A DNA stretch of 64,000 nt from Qipengyuania flava. GTDB taxonomy: Bacteria > Pseudomonadota > Alphaproteobacteria > Sphingomonadales > Sphingomonadaceae. The position numbers and the translations under genes were made by a program. Position 1 is the stretch's first letter. The number at the start of each line of letters is the position of its first letter. Below, in pieces: positions 34,852-43,744 of this stretch. Location of the stretch: NCBI RefSeq assembly GCF_011762005.1, contig NZ_JAASQU010000002.1:186001-250000 (forward strand). Reading direction: 5' to 3'. The notes under the pieces are model-generated. The model did not search any database. It saw only the letters and a list, made by a program, of their open reading frames with translations, and was not told the DNA's origin.

Positions 34852-36261
34852 ATGGCGGCCAGACACATCGGACTGCTGGTGGGGGCGCTCGCGCTGCTCG
34901 CCAGTGCACTTCTGCCAACTCCCGCGGGCATGAGCCGCGAGGCCTTTATCGTCGCCGGACTGGTGATCTGCATGGCCGCGTGGTGGATGACCGAAGCGCT
35001 CCCGCTGACCGCCACGGCACTGATGCCCTTCATTGTGCTGCCGTTCGCCGGGGTGATGGATGCCAAGGCCACCGCCAGCGCATATTATTCGGACATTTTG
35101 TTCCTGCTGCTGGGGGGCGGGTTCATCGCGCTGGCGATCGAGCGGACCGGGCTGCACCGCAGGTTGGCGCTGGCGATCCTGCGTGCGCTGGGCGGCCGTG
35201 GCGGACAGACAGGGCTCCTGCTGGCTTTCATGATCGCTGCGGCGATCCTCTCCATGCTCATCTCCAACACTTCGACCACGCTGATCATGACGCCGATGGC
35301 AGTCGCGGTCCTCGCAGGTGGCGGGATCGCGGCTGACGACCGTGAAGGACTGGCGGGCGCGCTGCCGATGGGGATCGCTTTCGCTGCGACGATCGGCGGG
35401 CTGGGTACCCTGGTCGGCTCTCCAACCAATGCAATCGCGGTCGGTCTGCTCGACACCATGATCGGCGCGCAGATCAGCTTCGCCGAATGGTCGCTCTACG
35501 GCTTTCCCATTGTCCTGCTCGGCGTCCCGCTCGCCGCCTTCCTCGTCGCGCGGGTCCAGCAGGTCGCGCGGCATCCCTTCGACGTCGGTGCCGCGCGGGC
35601 GGCGGTCGAGGATGATCTACCCATGGGCAGCGCCGAACGCCGGCTCATGCTGGTTGTCGGCGTGACCTTTGTCGCATGGATGACGCGCCTGCTGCTGGCC
35701 CCCTATCTGCCCGCGGGCGCTTGGACCGACGGGACCATCGCCATCATCGCCAGCCTCGTGCTGTTCCTGCTGCCCGACGGCACCGGACGACCGCTGCTGG
35801 TGTGGGAAGAGGCCAACCGCGCGCCCTGGGGCGTGATCATGATGTTCGGCGGCGGGCTGGCTCTGGCTGCAGGGATGAGCGCGAGCGGGCTGGCCGATTG
35901 GCTCGGCAATGCGCTGCTCCCGCTCGAGGCCTTCCCGCTCCTGCTGGTGGCGCTCGCCGTGGTGGCGATGGTGGTGCTGATTACCGAATTTGCCAGCAAT
36001 GTCGCAACCGCCACGGGGATCATTCCTGTTATCGCCGCGCTGGTGGTAGCGCTGGGCGTCGATCCGATCCTCCTCGCGATGCCCGCCGCACTGGCGGCAA
36101 GCTGGGGCTTCATGCTGCCCGCGGGCACGGGCCCCAATGCGATCGCATGGTCGACCGGACACATCCGCATCGACCGGATGGTGAAGGCGGGGCTGCTGCT
36201 CGACATCGCGGGCGTCTTCATGATCGTCGGCGTGGTCTGGGGTATCGCCGCGATCGTCTGA
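34852..36261 (+). CDS. DASS (SLC13)-family sodium/anion symporter
   Basis: The 469-residue protein has about 11-12 membrane helices. Two SNT-type ligand motifs are visible: ISNTSTTLIMTPMAV in the first half and TEFASNVATATGIIPV in the second, as in divalent-anion:sodium symporters (dicarboxylates, sulfate). GTLVGSPTNAIAVG is also typical. The ATG at 34852 follows AAGGGGAG. The substrate cannot be decided; C4-dicarboxylates or sulfate are the usual ones. Confidence 0.92.
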   Translation: MAARHIGLLVGALALLASALLPTPAGMSREAFIVAGLVICMAAWWMTEALPLTATALMPFIVLPFAGVMDAKATASAYYSDILFLLLGGGFIALAIERTGLHRRLALAILRALGGRGGQTGLLLAFMIAAAILSMLISNTSTTLIMTPMAVAVLAGGGIAADDREGLAGALPMGIAFAATIGGLGTLVGSPTNAIAVGLLDTMIGAQISFAEWSLYGFPIVLLGVPLAAFLVARVQQVARHPFDVGAARAAVEDDLPMGSAERRLMLVVGVTFVAWMTRLLLAPYLPAGAWTDGTIAIIASLVLFLLPDGTGRPLLVWEEANRAPWGVIMMFGGGLALAAGMSASGLADWLGNALLPLEAFPLLLVALAVVAMVVLITEFASNVATATGIIPVIAALVVALGVDPILLAMPAALAASWGFMLPAGTGPNAIAWSTGHIRIDRMVKAGLLLDIAGVFMIVGVVWGIAAIV

Positions 36262-36432
36262 CTTGCCGCCGCGATAGAGCATTTGATCGTTTGCAGCGGC
36301 ACCTAATGGTCGGACGTGTGTTCGTTCCCTAGGACCAATACGTCACCTTTTCGCACTGCAAGGTTCGTCGCAGTTGAAACCAATTGCGGTCCCCAATATG
36401 GCTTGCGCCGACAGCGGCGGCCGGCGGAGAGG

Positions 36433-36516
36433 CGTTCCTGCGGAGGTTAGGAACGGGAGCCCCGGTTCGCCCGACTTGGCTCCCGCCTTCCTGGGAGCGC
36501 GAATTCAGGAAGGAGG
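36433..36516 (+). promoter_or_regulatory. Switch-like structured leader of the PLP enzyme gene
   Basis: Three hairpin options are packed before the start codon at 36525. CGTTCCT/AGGAACG (36433-36439 with 36449-36455) forms one stem. GGCTCCC at 36478-36484 can pair with GGGAGCC (36455-36461) or, through GCTCCC, with GGGAGC (36493-36498). CCTTCCTG at 36486-36493 is exactly complementary to CAGGAAGG (36506-36513), part of the Shine-Dalgarno region AGGAAGGAGG (36507-36516). The alternatives exclude one another, so the leader could switch the ribosome binding site on and off. No known SAM riboswitch class was recognised. Confidence 0.45.
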
Positions 36517-36524
36517 CTCACCCG

Positions 36525-37832
36525 ATGAGCGACCACGATATCGACCCGACCAGCCCGCGCATGGCACCCAAGCCCGAAGTTACCAAGATTGCCGGGCGCG
36601 AACTCAAGCCCAGCACGCTGATGATGGGCCATGGCTATGATCCGGTGCTCTCCGAAGGCAGTCTCAAGCCGCCGATCTTCCTGACCTCGACCTTTGCCTT
36701 TCCCAGCGCCGCCGATGGCAAGCGCCATTTCGAAGGCATCACCGGCAAGCGCCCGGGCGGCGCGGACGGTCTCGTCTATTCGCGCTTCAACGCGCCCAAT
36801 CAGGAAATCCTCGAGGATCGCCTGTCGGTATGGGACGGCGCGGAGGATGCATTGAGCTTCTCCAGCGGGATGACCGCGATCTGCGTGCTGATGCTTGCCT
36901 ATGCCAGCCAGAACGATGTGATCGTCCACTCGGGCCCGCTTTATGCGGCCTCCGAAGGCTTCGTGGCCAAAGTGCTCGCCAAGTTCGGCGTGACCTATGT
37001 CGACTTCCCCGCCGGTGCCACGCGCGAAGAGATCGATGCAGTGCTCGAGAAGGCGCAGGCCCAGGCCGACGAACAGGGCGGCAAGGTCTGCATGGTCTAT
37101 CTCGAAAGCCCGGGTAACCCGACCAATGCGCTGGTCGACATCGAAGCGGTCCGCGCATCGGTAGACGCGGCGCAGCTCGACTGCCCGATCGCGATCGACA
37201 ACACCTTCCTCGGCCCGTTGTGGCAGCGTCCGCTCGACCAGGGTGCGGACATCGTCGTCTATTCGCTGACCAAATATGTCGGGGGCCATTCGGACCTTGT
37301 CGCCGGCAGCATTGCCGGCGCGAAGAAGTGGATGGATCCGGTTCGGATGCTGCGCAACACCATGGGCGGCATTTGCGATCCGAACACGGCGTGGATGCTG
37401 ATGCGCAGCCTCGAGACCGTCGAGCTGCGGATGAGCCGTGCGGGCGACAATGCCGCCAAGGTCTGCGACTATCTCGCCAAGCATCCCAAGGTCGAAGGCC
37501 TTGGCTATCTCGGGATGATCAAGGATGCGCGCCAGCAGGACATCTACGATCGCCATTGCAAGGGCGCAGGCAGCACGTTCTCGCTGCTGCTCAAGGGCGG
37601 CGAGGCCGAGTGCTTCCGCTTCCTCGACGCGCTCAAGATCGCCAAGCTGGCAGTCAGCCTAGGCGGGACCGAAACGCTCGCCAGCCACCCCGCTTCGATG
37701 ACCCATCTCTCGGTCGCAGAGGGCCGCCGGGCCGAACTGGGCATTTCGGACAACCTCGTCCGCATCAGCATCGGCATCGAGGACGCCGATGACCTGATCG
37801 CCGACTTCGAGCAGGCGCTGGAGGCGGTCTGA
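36525..37832 (+). CDS. Cys/Met-metabolism PLP-dependent enzyme (cystathionine gamma-synthase family)
   Basis: The 435-residue fold-type I enzyme has the PLP-lysine motif YSLTKYVGGHSDLVAGS and the family blocks VYSRFNAPNQEILEDRL, FSSGMTAI and YLESPGNPTN. Members include cystathionine gamma-synthase, methionine gamma-lyase and O-acyl/O-succinylhomoserine sulfhydrylase; sequence alone does not tell which. The N-terminus is about 40 residues longer than in typical enzymes. The ATG at 36525 follows AGGAAGGAGG. A structured leader upstream may control translation, and an ATP-grasp gene overlaps the 3' end. Confidence 0.92.
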   Translation: MSDHDIDPTSPRMAPKPEVTKIAGRELKPSTLMMGHGYDPVLSEGSLKPPIFLTSTFAFPSAADGKRHFEGITGKRPGGADGLVYSRFNAPNQEILEDRLSVWDGAEDALSFSSGMTAICVLMLAYASQNDVIVHSGPLYAASEGFVAKVLAKFGVTYVDFPAGATREEIDAVLEKAQAQADEQGGKVCMVYLESPGNPTNALVDIEAVRASVDAAQLDCPIAIDNTFLGPLWQRPLDQGADIVVYSLTKYVGGHSDLVAGSIAGAKKWMDPVRMLRNTMGGICDPNTAWMLMRSLETVELRMSRAGDNAAKVCDYLAKHPKVEGLGYLGMIKDARQQDIYDRHCKGAGSTFSLLLKGGEAECFRFLDALKIAKLAVSLGGTETLASHPASMTHLSVAEGRRAELGISDNLVRISIGIEDADDLIADFEQALEAV

Positions 37833-38713
37833 ACCGGATCGGCTTTCTCGCCTGCGCCGACACGCTCCCCGGCGAGGGTCCTCGCCGGGGAGATGCGTTC
37901 GAGCATGATCTCGAGGTCAGCGCGCTGCGGCCCGCGTTCGATGCGGCGGGGCTTGAGCTGATAGAAATCGACTGGCGCGCGCCGAGCGAAGCGTTCGATG
38001 GCATTGGGCTGGTCATGCTCGGCACGGCCTGGGACTATCAGGATCACCCCGAGGATTTCATCGCACGGCTCGACGAGCTCGCCGCGCGGGGTATCATCGT
38101 CTGCAACCCACCCGATGCAGTTCGGTGGAATGCCGACAAGCGCTATCTGCGCGAGCTCGAAGCGCGAGGCGCGGTGACCGTCCCCACGCTGTGGCAGGAA
38201 GACTGCGATCACGCGGGCGTGGTCGCAGCGATGGACCATTTCGAAACCGACCGGGTGGTGGTGAAACGGCAGGTCGGCGCGGGTGGGCTCGGACAGCACA
38301 GCTTCACCAGAGACACCTTGCCCGCTGAAGACTGGGGCATGGGCCGCGCCTGCATGGTGCAACCGTTCCTCCCCAGCGTGGTCGAGGAAGGCGAATTCAC
38401 GCTGGTCTTCGTCGAAGGCGATTTCAGCCATGGTGTCCTGAAGCGCGCCGCCCAGGGCGAATACCGGATCCAGTCGCTCTATGGCGGCTACGAATGCGCC
38501 TACGAGCCCGACCCTGCCGATCTGGCCGCTGCACAAATCGTGGTCGACGCGCTGCCGTTCGACGATCTGCTGTACGCGCGGATCGATATGGTCCGTCTTC
38601 CATCGGGTCAACTTGCGGTGATGGAGGCGGAACTGATCGAACCCTATCTCTACCCGCAGCAGGGATCCGATTTGGGCAAACGCCTCGCGCGGGCTATCGT
38701 CGCGCGCCTGTAG
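37829..38713 (+). CDS. ATP-grasp domain protein, apparent CTG start
   Basis: The 294-residue protein has an ATP-grasp core (VVKRQVGAGGLGQHSF for nucleotide binding, ARIDMVRLPSGQLAVMEAELIEPYLYP for metal binding) and resembles RimK/DcsG-like carboxylate-amine ligases. Homology-like sequence (RIGFLACADTLPGEG, GTAWDYQDHPEDF) begins far upstream of the first ATG (38015), which would delete the N-terminal domain. The only start-like codon in front is CTG at 37829, in a CTGA overlap with the previous stop and four bases after GGAGG. The substrate is unknown; coupling to a Cys/Met enzyme suggests an amino-acid ligation or modification step. Confidence 0.85.
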   Translation: MNRIGFLACADTLPGEGPRRGDAFEHDLEVSALRPAFDAAGLELIEIDWRAPSEAFDGIGLVMLGTAWDYQDHPEDFIARLDELAARGIIVCNPPDAVRWNADKRYLRELEARGAVTVPTLWQEDCDHAGVVAAMDHFETDRVVVKRQVGAGGLGQHSFTRDTLPAEDWGMGRACMVQPFLPSVVEEGEFTLVFVEGDFSHGVLKRAAQGEYRIQSLYGGYECAYEPDPADLAAAQIVVDALPFDDLLYARIDMVRLPSGQLAVMEAELIEPYLYPQQGSDLGKRLARAIVARL

Positions 38714-38726
38714 GGAGGCGACGGCA

Positions 38727-39518
38727 ATGGCGGATAAAGTGTTTCTGGTGATCGGTGCAGGCGCGGGGATCGGCGGCCACGCTGCTGCGCGCTTTGCCCG
38801 GGGCGGCTATCACGCGGTATTGGCGCGCCGATCGGATCGGGCCGGGCTCGAAAAACTCGTCCGCGCGATCGAGGAAGACGGCGGTAAGGCGAGCGGCACG
38901 CTGCTCGACGCCGCAGCCGATGGCACGATCGAGGATCTGGTCGAGCGGGTCGAGCGCGAAATCGGGCCCATTGCCGGCGCGCTTTACAATCTGGGCGCAC
39001 AGATCGGCAATCGTCCGCTGGGTGATACGCCGCATCGCACCTTCGAACTCGGCTGGCGCCTCGGCTGTTTCGGCTTGTTCAGGCTGGCGCATGCGCTGAC
39101 GCCGCGGATGGTCGAACGCGGCAGTGGCGCAATTCTGGTCACCTCTGCCACCGCGGCGGTGCGCGGCAATGCCGGGCAGCACAGCCACGCCGCCGCGATG
39201 GGCGGCCGCCGGATGCTGTGCCAGACGCTGAACGCCGAATTCGGCCCGCAGGGAATCCATGTCGCGCATGTCGTGGTGGACGGTTCGGTCGACGCGCCCG
39301 ACACGCTGGGTAAGCTGCTGGGCGACCGGTTCGAAGCCTACAAGGCGGCGAAGGGCGAGGACGGGGTAATCGACCCGCGTGCATTGGCCGAAACCTACTG
39401 GCATCTCGCGCATCAGCCGCGCAATTGCTGGACGCACGAGATCGACGTGCGCCCCTATACCGATGTGCCTTGGTGGAACGACAATCCCCCCGCAGCGATC
39501 GATACGCGTTCCCGCTAA
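38727..39518 (+). CDS. SDR-fold protein lacking the YxxxK catalytic motif
   Basis: The 263-residue protein has a Rossmann start (GAGAGIGGHAAARFA) and the late SDR pattern (TSATAAVRG, EFGPQGIHVAHVVVDGSVDAP). Where classical SDRs carry YxxxK it reads SHAAAMGGRR, with neither Tyr nor Lys in register. It may therefore be a non-catalytic or mechanistically altered member. The gene follows the ATP-grasp gene by 13 bp and may be in the same operon. Confidence 0.88.
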   Translation: MADKVFLVIGAGAGIGGHAAARFARGGYHAVLARRSDRAGLEKLVRAIEEDGGKASGTLLDAAADGTIEDLVERVEREIGPIAGALYNLGAQIGNRPLGDTPHRTFELGWRLGCFGLFRLAHALTPRMVERGSGAILVTSATAAVRGNAGQHSHAAAMGGRRMLCQTLNAEFGPQGIHVAHVVVDGSVDAPDTLGKLLGDRFEAYKAAKGEDGVIDPRALAETYWHLAHQPRNCWTHEIDVRPYTDVPWWNDNPPAAIDTRSR

Positions 39519-39527
39519 TAGGCGCGC

Positions 39528-40061
39528 TCAGCCCTTCCACTCGCGGCGTTCTTCGGCCGCTTTGAGCACTTCGTAGGCAAGCTGGAATTTCTGGAACTCG
39601 GCAGCAGCTTCCTTGTCGCCCGGCTTCACGTCGGGATGCACCGTCTTGGCCTTCTCGCGCCAGGCCTTCTTGACCGCAGCAAACTCCGCATCGGCCTCGA
39701 GATCGAGCACGTCGAGCGCGCGCATTTCGTCCGCGCTACGCGATCCGTCACCGCTTCCGCTCCAACCGTAATGCTGCGCCTCGGCGTAGCCGGCATTCTC
39801 GCTCCGCTCGGCCGAAGCGCGCGCTGCCTTCTCCGCCTTGTCGAGCCCTTCGAAATAGTCCCACTTCTGATTGTATTCAGCCGCGTGCTTCTGGCAGAAC
39901 ATCCACCGTTCGGGACTGTTGGGCGCCTTGGGCGCGGGGCAATCGCCGGGCTCTTCGCAGCCGTGGCGATCGCACAGCCGCACAGTCGTGGTCTCGCGCG
40001 ACGAGCCATAGCCGCGCCAGCGCGGAAAGCCCCAATCGTTGGAACGGCGCGCCTTAGGCAT
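39528..40061 (-). CDS. DnaJ-domain protein with C-terminal J domain
   Basis: The 177-residue protein has its J domain at the C-terminus (about 110-172) with the HPD motif in KTVHPDVKPGDKEAA. The N-terminal part has several Cys and His residues (LCDRHGCEEPGDCPAP, FCQKHAAEYN) that could bind zinc. J domains stimulate DnaK ATPase; the N-terminus would choose the client. It is convergent with the SDR gene. Confidence 0.88.
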   Translation of the reverse strand: MPKARRSNDWGFPRWRGYGSSRETTTVRLCDRHGCEEPGDCPAPKAPNSPERWMFCQKHAAEYNQKWDYFEGLDKAEKAARASAERSENAGYAEAQHYGWSGSGDGSRSADEMRALDVLDLEADAEFAAVKKAWREKAKTVHPDVKPGDKEAAAEFQKFQLAYEVLKAAEERREWKG

Positions 40062-40222
40062 GGCGGCGAAAAGTCGATTGTCGGGTGAACATCGCGGTTA
40101 ATCTAGGCGGACTGGCCCGCAGTGCAAGCGTGTGGAACCAGTTTCGATATGAAATGTTGCAATGCAACGAACACTTAACATATGGGCGTTAGCCGCAAGC
40201 CAGCCTTCGAACGAGAAAGATC

Positions 40223-40372
40223 ATGAGCAAGCAACTGACCCTGTCCGCCACCGTAGCCATCCTCTCGATGGCCGCTTTCGCCATGGTGGCGGGAAGCGGT
40301 GGATTAACTTCGGGGCAGAGCGACCGCGTCGCCAGTTCGGGTCTGCTGTTCTGGCTCAACGCCGCGCAATAG
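40223..40372 (+). CDS. Small 49-residue hydrophobic protein
   Basis: The ORF encodes a basic start (MSKQ), a hydrophobic segment (about residues 5-24) and a short polar tail with a second hydrophobic patch (SGLLFWL). It starts 161 bp from the divergent DnaJ-like gene, follows a purine-rich GAGAAAG, and is followed 31 bp later by a strong terminator, so it looks like a complete small transcription unit. No family is recognised; a small secreted or membrane protein is likely. Confidence 0.55.
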   Translation: MSKQLTLSATVAILSMAAFAMVAGSGGLTSGQSDRVASSGLLFWLNAAQ

Positions 40373-40400
40373 GCGCGGTTACAAGCCCGGTCGAAAGCAA

Positions 40401-40434
40401 GAAGGGCTCCCGCATTGCGGGAGCCCTCTTTCGT
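40401..40434. terminator. Bidirectional intrinsic terminator between the small ORF and pal
   Basis: GGGCTCCCGC (40404-40413) and GCGGGAGCCC (40417-40426) form a perfect 10-bp stem with a 3-nt loop, followed by TCTTT on the plus strand and CTTCTT on the minus strand. It serves the small ORF and the convergent tol-pal operon. Confidence 0.85.
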
Positions 40435-40438
40435 GCAA

Positions 40439-40945
40439 TCACCCGATAGTGATCGTCGCGGCACGGCGGTTCTGCGCCCATGCCGCTTCGTTCGAACCCA
40501 GCGCGACCGGGCGTTCCTTGCCGTAGCTCACCGTACGGATACGGTTGGCCGGAATGCCGATCGACACGAGATAGTTCTTCGCGGCATTGGCGCGGCGTTC
40601 ACCCAGCGCGAGGTTGTAATCGCGCGTGCCGCGCTCGTCGCAATGGCCTTCGATCGTGAAGGTAACCTGCGAATATTGGCTGAAATACTGCGCCTGGCGC
40701 TGCAGTTTCGACTGGTCTTCCGCATCGATGTTAAATCGGTCGGTGTCGAAATAGACGACGGTGTTTTCCTGGCCGACTGCGCTAACGAAATGCTGCTGCG
40801 AACCGACCGCCGGGCCGGTCGGTGCCGGAGCGGGCGCCGGCGTTTCGGTCGGCGGCGGCGGCAGTTCCTCAGGTGCCTTCTTCTGGCAGGCTGCAAGCGC
40901 GATGGTCGATGCGAGCATCAGACCGGTAGCAACACGGGTATTCAT
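40439..40945 (-). CDS. pal: Peptidoglycan-associated lipoprotein Pal
   Basis: The 168-residue lipoprotein has a signal with Cys20 (IALAAC) and an OmpA-like peptidoglycan-binding domain (about 60-168; [24 protein letters not shown]). It links the outer membrane to the cell wall and works with TolB and the TolQRA motor during constriction. The ATG at 40945 was chosen because it starts the signal peptide. It is the last gene of the tol operon. Confidence 0.97.
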   Translation of the reverse strand: MNTRVATGLMLASTIALAACQKKAPEELPPPPTETPAPAPAPTGPAVGSQQHFVSAVGQENTVVYFDTDRFNIDAEDQSKLQRQAQYFSQYSQVTFTIEGHCDERGTRDYNLALGERRANAAKNYLVSIGIPANRIRTVSYGKERPVALGSNEAAWAQNRRAATITIG

Positions 40946-41021
40946 AGGCTGTCCCCTTTTCAAACAGCGTGGTGAAGTCGGTTTTGCCCCCAAAATCGAT
41001 CCCTCAACGATTTCAATGCAG

Positions 41022-42410
41022 TTACGGCAGAATCGGTCCCCAGGCGGGGTCCGAAGCATCGACCGGCGTCGGCAGCCGCCGCAAGTTATCGCCGGTCAGA
41101 TCGACCTGCCACAATCCGGTCTTGCCGCTGTTGCGTTCGGTGCGGAAGAACTGGATGATCCGGCCATTGGGTGCCCAGGTGGGGGCCTCGTCCTGCCAGC
41201 CGTTGGTCAGCGTACGCAGATTGCGCCCGTTGGGGCTCATCACTGCGATGTTGAAGTTACCCGCAATATGCGTGAACGCGATCTGGTCGCCGCGCGGGCT
41301 CCATTCGGGAGTGGCTGCCCGTCCGCCGAAGAACGACAACCGGCGCTGTCCGGTCCCGTCTGCGTTCATGATGTAGATCTGCTGGCTGCCCGAACGGTCG
41401 CTTTCGAAGACGATCTGGCTGCCGTCGGGGGAATAGGATCCGCCGATATCGATGCCTGGCGTATCGGTCAGCCGCTGGCTTTCGCCGCCGCGGGCCGACA
41501 CGCGGTAGATATCGGTATTGCCGCCAACCGCCATCGAATAGAGTATCCAGCGTCCGTCCGGGCTCCAGCGCGGCGCGAAGGTAGGATTGCTGCTCTGCGT
41601 GATCAACGTCTGGCGGCCGGTGCCGATGTCGTAGACGTAGATCCGCGGATTGCCATCGACATAGCTGAGATAGACCAGTTGCTTGTAGTCGGGCGAATAG
41701 CGCGGCGTCAGCGCGGTCGAGCGGCCGGTCGTTATGAAGCGGTGATTGGCCCCGTCGCTGTCCATGATGGCCAGCCGCTTGGTGCGGTTATCCTTGGGAC
41801 CGGTCTCGGCGATATAGGCGATACGGCTGTCGAAGAACGGGCTTTCGCCGGTCAGCCGGGCATAGATAAGATCGGCGCATTTGTGCGCTGCGCGCCGCCA
41901 GTCTGCGGGTTGCACCACCCAGCCCTCGCGCACCAGTTCCTGCTGCAACGCCATGTCATACAGGTAGCAACCGACCGTCAGGCGATCGTCGCTGCGCCCT
42001 CGGACATAGCCGTGCACCAGCATTTCCGCCCCGCGGTTCGACCAGGTCGGCCAGTTGGGTGCAGTTATTTCCGAGAAGCCGGGCTGCGGCAGCGCATCGG
42101 GCCCAGTAGGCTTGAACAGCCCGTTGTTGCGCAGGTCGGAGGTGATGACGCGCGCGAGTTCCTTGCCCAGCGCCGCGGTACCCGACGCATTGGCCGGGGT
42201 TGCGACATCGCGATCGGTCGCAAAACCCGGGATGGCAATGCCGAGATCGTCGAGATTGCCCTCGAAACTGACCGAACCGGACAAGCCCTCACCTTCGTCG
42301 ATCGTCTCGACCTCGCCTCCTTCGAGAAGCGGCTGGCCCAGATCCTGCTGGTTCTGGGCGTAGAGGGGGGCTGCCATCAGCGCGACGGCGGCGAACAGAA
42401 CATACTTCAC
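41022..42410 (-). CDS. tolB: Tol-Pal system beta-propeller protein TolB
   Basis: The 462-residue periplasmic protein has a signal peptide (about 1-19, APLYAQ), an N-terminal TolB domain and a C-terminal six-bladed WD40-like propeller with repeats such as [29 protein letters not shown] and [14 protein letters not shown]. It starts with GTG at 42410, overlapping the tolA stop (GTGA), so translation is coupled. TolB binds Pal and the TolA C-terminus. Confidence 0.97.
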   Translation of the reverse strand: MKYVLFAAVALMAAPLYAQNQQDLGQPLLEGGEVETIDEGEGLSGSVSFEGNLDDLGIAIPGFATDRDVATPANASGTAALGKELARVITSDLRNNGLFKPTGPDALPQPGFSEITAPNWPTWSNRGAEMLVHGYVRGRSDDRLTVGCYLYDMALQQELVREGWVVQPADWRRAAHKCADLIYARLTGESPFFDSRIAYIAETGPKDNRTKRLAIMDSDGANHRFITTGRSTALTPRYSPDYKQLVYLSYVDGNPRIYVYDIGTGRQTLITQSSNPTFAPRWSPDGRWILYSMAVGGNTDIYRVSARGGESQRLTDTPGIDIGGSYSPDGSQIVFESDRSGSQQIYIMNADGTGQRRLSFFGGRAATPEWSPRGDQIAFTHIAGNFNIAVMSPNGRNLRTLTNGWQDEAPTWAPNGRIIQFFRTERNSGKTGLWQVDLTGDNLRRLPTPVDASDPAWGPILP

Positions 42411-43258
42411 TGGGCCAATCTCCAGTCGAAATCCACGGTGATGAGTTTCCATGCCTCGTAATATTCTTCGGGCATGTCGAAGGGGGCCGCCAACTGGACC
42501 GCGCGGATGGCCTGTTCGCCATGGCGCCCGGCCTGGGCTCTGTTGGTATCGTTGACCCCTCGCTGCCCGACAACCGATGGCGCACCGGAAAGAGATCCAT
42601 CGGGATTGAGGCGGAAGCGGACCTTCGTCACGATTTTGTCTACATCCGGTCCGCTCGGCGGCTGCCAGTGGGGGCGCAACTGTCGCGAAATCGCCTGGAA
42701 CAGCGATGCCTTGGTGCTCGCCCCAATTTGCGACGCAGGTGTGCGTGTTTCGGCGGTGGTCGTGCTGCTGCCAGCACCGTCGAGGAAATTGTCGCTCAAC
42801 CGCGAACCGCCGCTGCGCTGACTGCTTTGCGGCGGGGTCTGGCTCCGCTGAGGTGTACGCGTCTCGCTCGGCTGCGAACGGCTTTCGGTCCGCGGAGGAT
42901 CAGGGCGACGCCGCGCCTGCGTGTTGCTCCGCGCGCTGGGCGGCGGGGCCGGCGACTGCGCCTGGGGCGGCACCGGGCGGCTGACCTGCGGCGGCACGGG
43001 AAGCTCCTGCGCAGGGGCAGGCGCGGGATTGATCTCGATCGTTGGTGCAGTCGAAGCGCGGCTTTCCGTGACCGGGTCGGGCGCAGTGGCTTCCATGCCC
43101 ACCTCCTCCGCGAGGCTGACCGTCATGCGCTGCGGCGGGTCGATCACCGGGGCGGGGAACAGGCCCTGCACCAGCAGCAATGCGAACAGAGCGAGGTGCA
43201 GCACCACTGCGACGACCAGTCCGGTGCGCTCTTCCCTGTTGATGCCTGTCCTCTCCAT
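42407..43258 (-). CDS. tolA: TolA-like cell-envelope energy transducer
   Basis: The 283-residue protein has one N-terminal membrane helix (about 13-33), a long Pro/Gln/Ser/Arg-rich linker (about 60-190) and a C-terminal TonB/TolA-like domain (about 195-283; RPHWQPPSGPDVDKI, VRFRLNPDGSLSG). The linker is proline-rich rather than the Ala/Lys-rich helix of enterobacterial TolA, as is usual in alphaproteobacteria. It lies between tolR and tolB, which fixes its role. Confidence 0.92.
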   Translation of the reverse strand: MERTGINREERTGLVVAVVLHLALFALLLVQGLFPAPVIDPPQRMTVSLAEEVGMEATAPDPVTESRASTAPTIEINPAPAPAQELPVPPQVSRPVPPQAQSPAPPPSARSNTQARRRPDPPRTESRSQPSETRTPQRSQTPPQSSQRSGGSRLSDNFLDGAGSSTTTAETRTPASQIGASTKASLFQAISRQLRPHWQPPSGPDVDKIVTKVRFRLNPDGSLSGAPSVVGQRGVNDTNRAQAGRHGEQAIRAVQLAAPFDMPEEYYEAWKLITVDFDWRLAQ

Positions 43259-43267
43259 GAGCGTCGG

Positions 43268-43744
43268 CTATTCCTCGCCTGATGAACCGGCGTTGACCGA
43301 TGCGGGCGCAGCGCTGTTGGTGATCAGCGAAATACGGTTGAGCCCGGCGCGGTTGAGTTCGCCCATCACCGCCATCACACGGCCGTAATCGAGCGCACGG
43401 TCGGCGCGCAGCGTGATGTCCGGGCCTTCCCCGCTGCGCGGGATGCTCTCGAGCGCTTGGGGAAGCCCGCCCAGTTCGACCGCTGCATCGTCGATATAGA
43501 CATAGCCTGCCTCGTCGATGCTGATGGTCACCTGCTGCTGGTCGCTGGGAAGCTGCGCCGCCCGGCTGTCGGGCAGGTCGATCGGCACGCCCGCCGTCAG
43601 CAGCGGTGCGGTCACCATGAAGATGATCAGCAGCACCAGCATCACATCGACGAAGGGCGTGACGTTGATCTCGCTCATCGGCCGGCGGCGAGAGCCGCGG
43701 CCGCGCCGCCCGCCGCCACGCGTGGATGCAAGACCCATCGCCAT
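43268..43744 (-). CDS. tolR: Tol-Pal system proton-channel subunit TolR
   Basis: The 158-residue ExbD/TolR protein has a basic N-terminal tail (GGGRRGRGSRRR), one membrane helix with the essential Asp (VTPFVDVMLVLLIIFM) and a periplasmic domain. It forms the proton-driven motor with TolQ. Its start overlaps the tolQ stop. A second Met two codons later is an equally possible start. Confidence 0.96.
   Translation of the reverse strand: MAMGLASTRGGGRRGRGSRRRPMSEINVTPFVDVMLVLLIIFMVTAPLLTAGVPIDLPDSRAAQLPSDQQQVTISIDEAGYVYIDDAAVELGGLPQALESIPRSGEGPDITLRADRALDYGRVMAVMGELNRAGLNRISLITNSAAPASVNAGSSGEE

Noticed and set aside
36262-36524. SAM-II or cobalamin riboswitch upstream of the PLP enzyme
   Set aside because: I could not find the SAM-II pseudoknot sequence or the cobalamin box, so only a generic structured leader is claimed.
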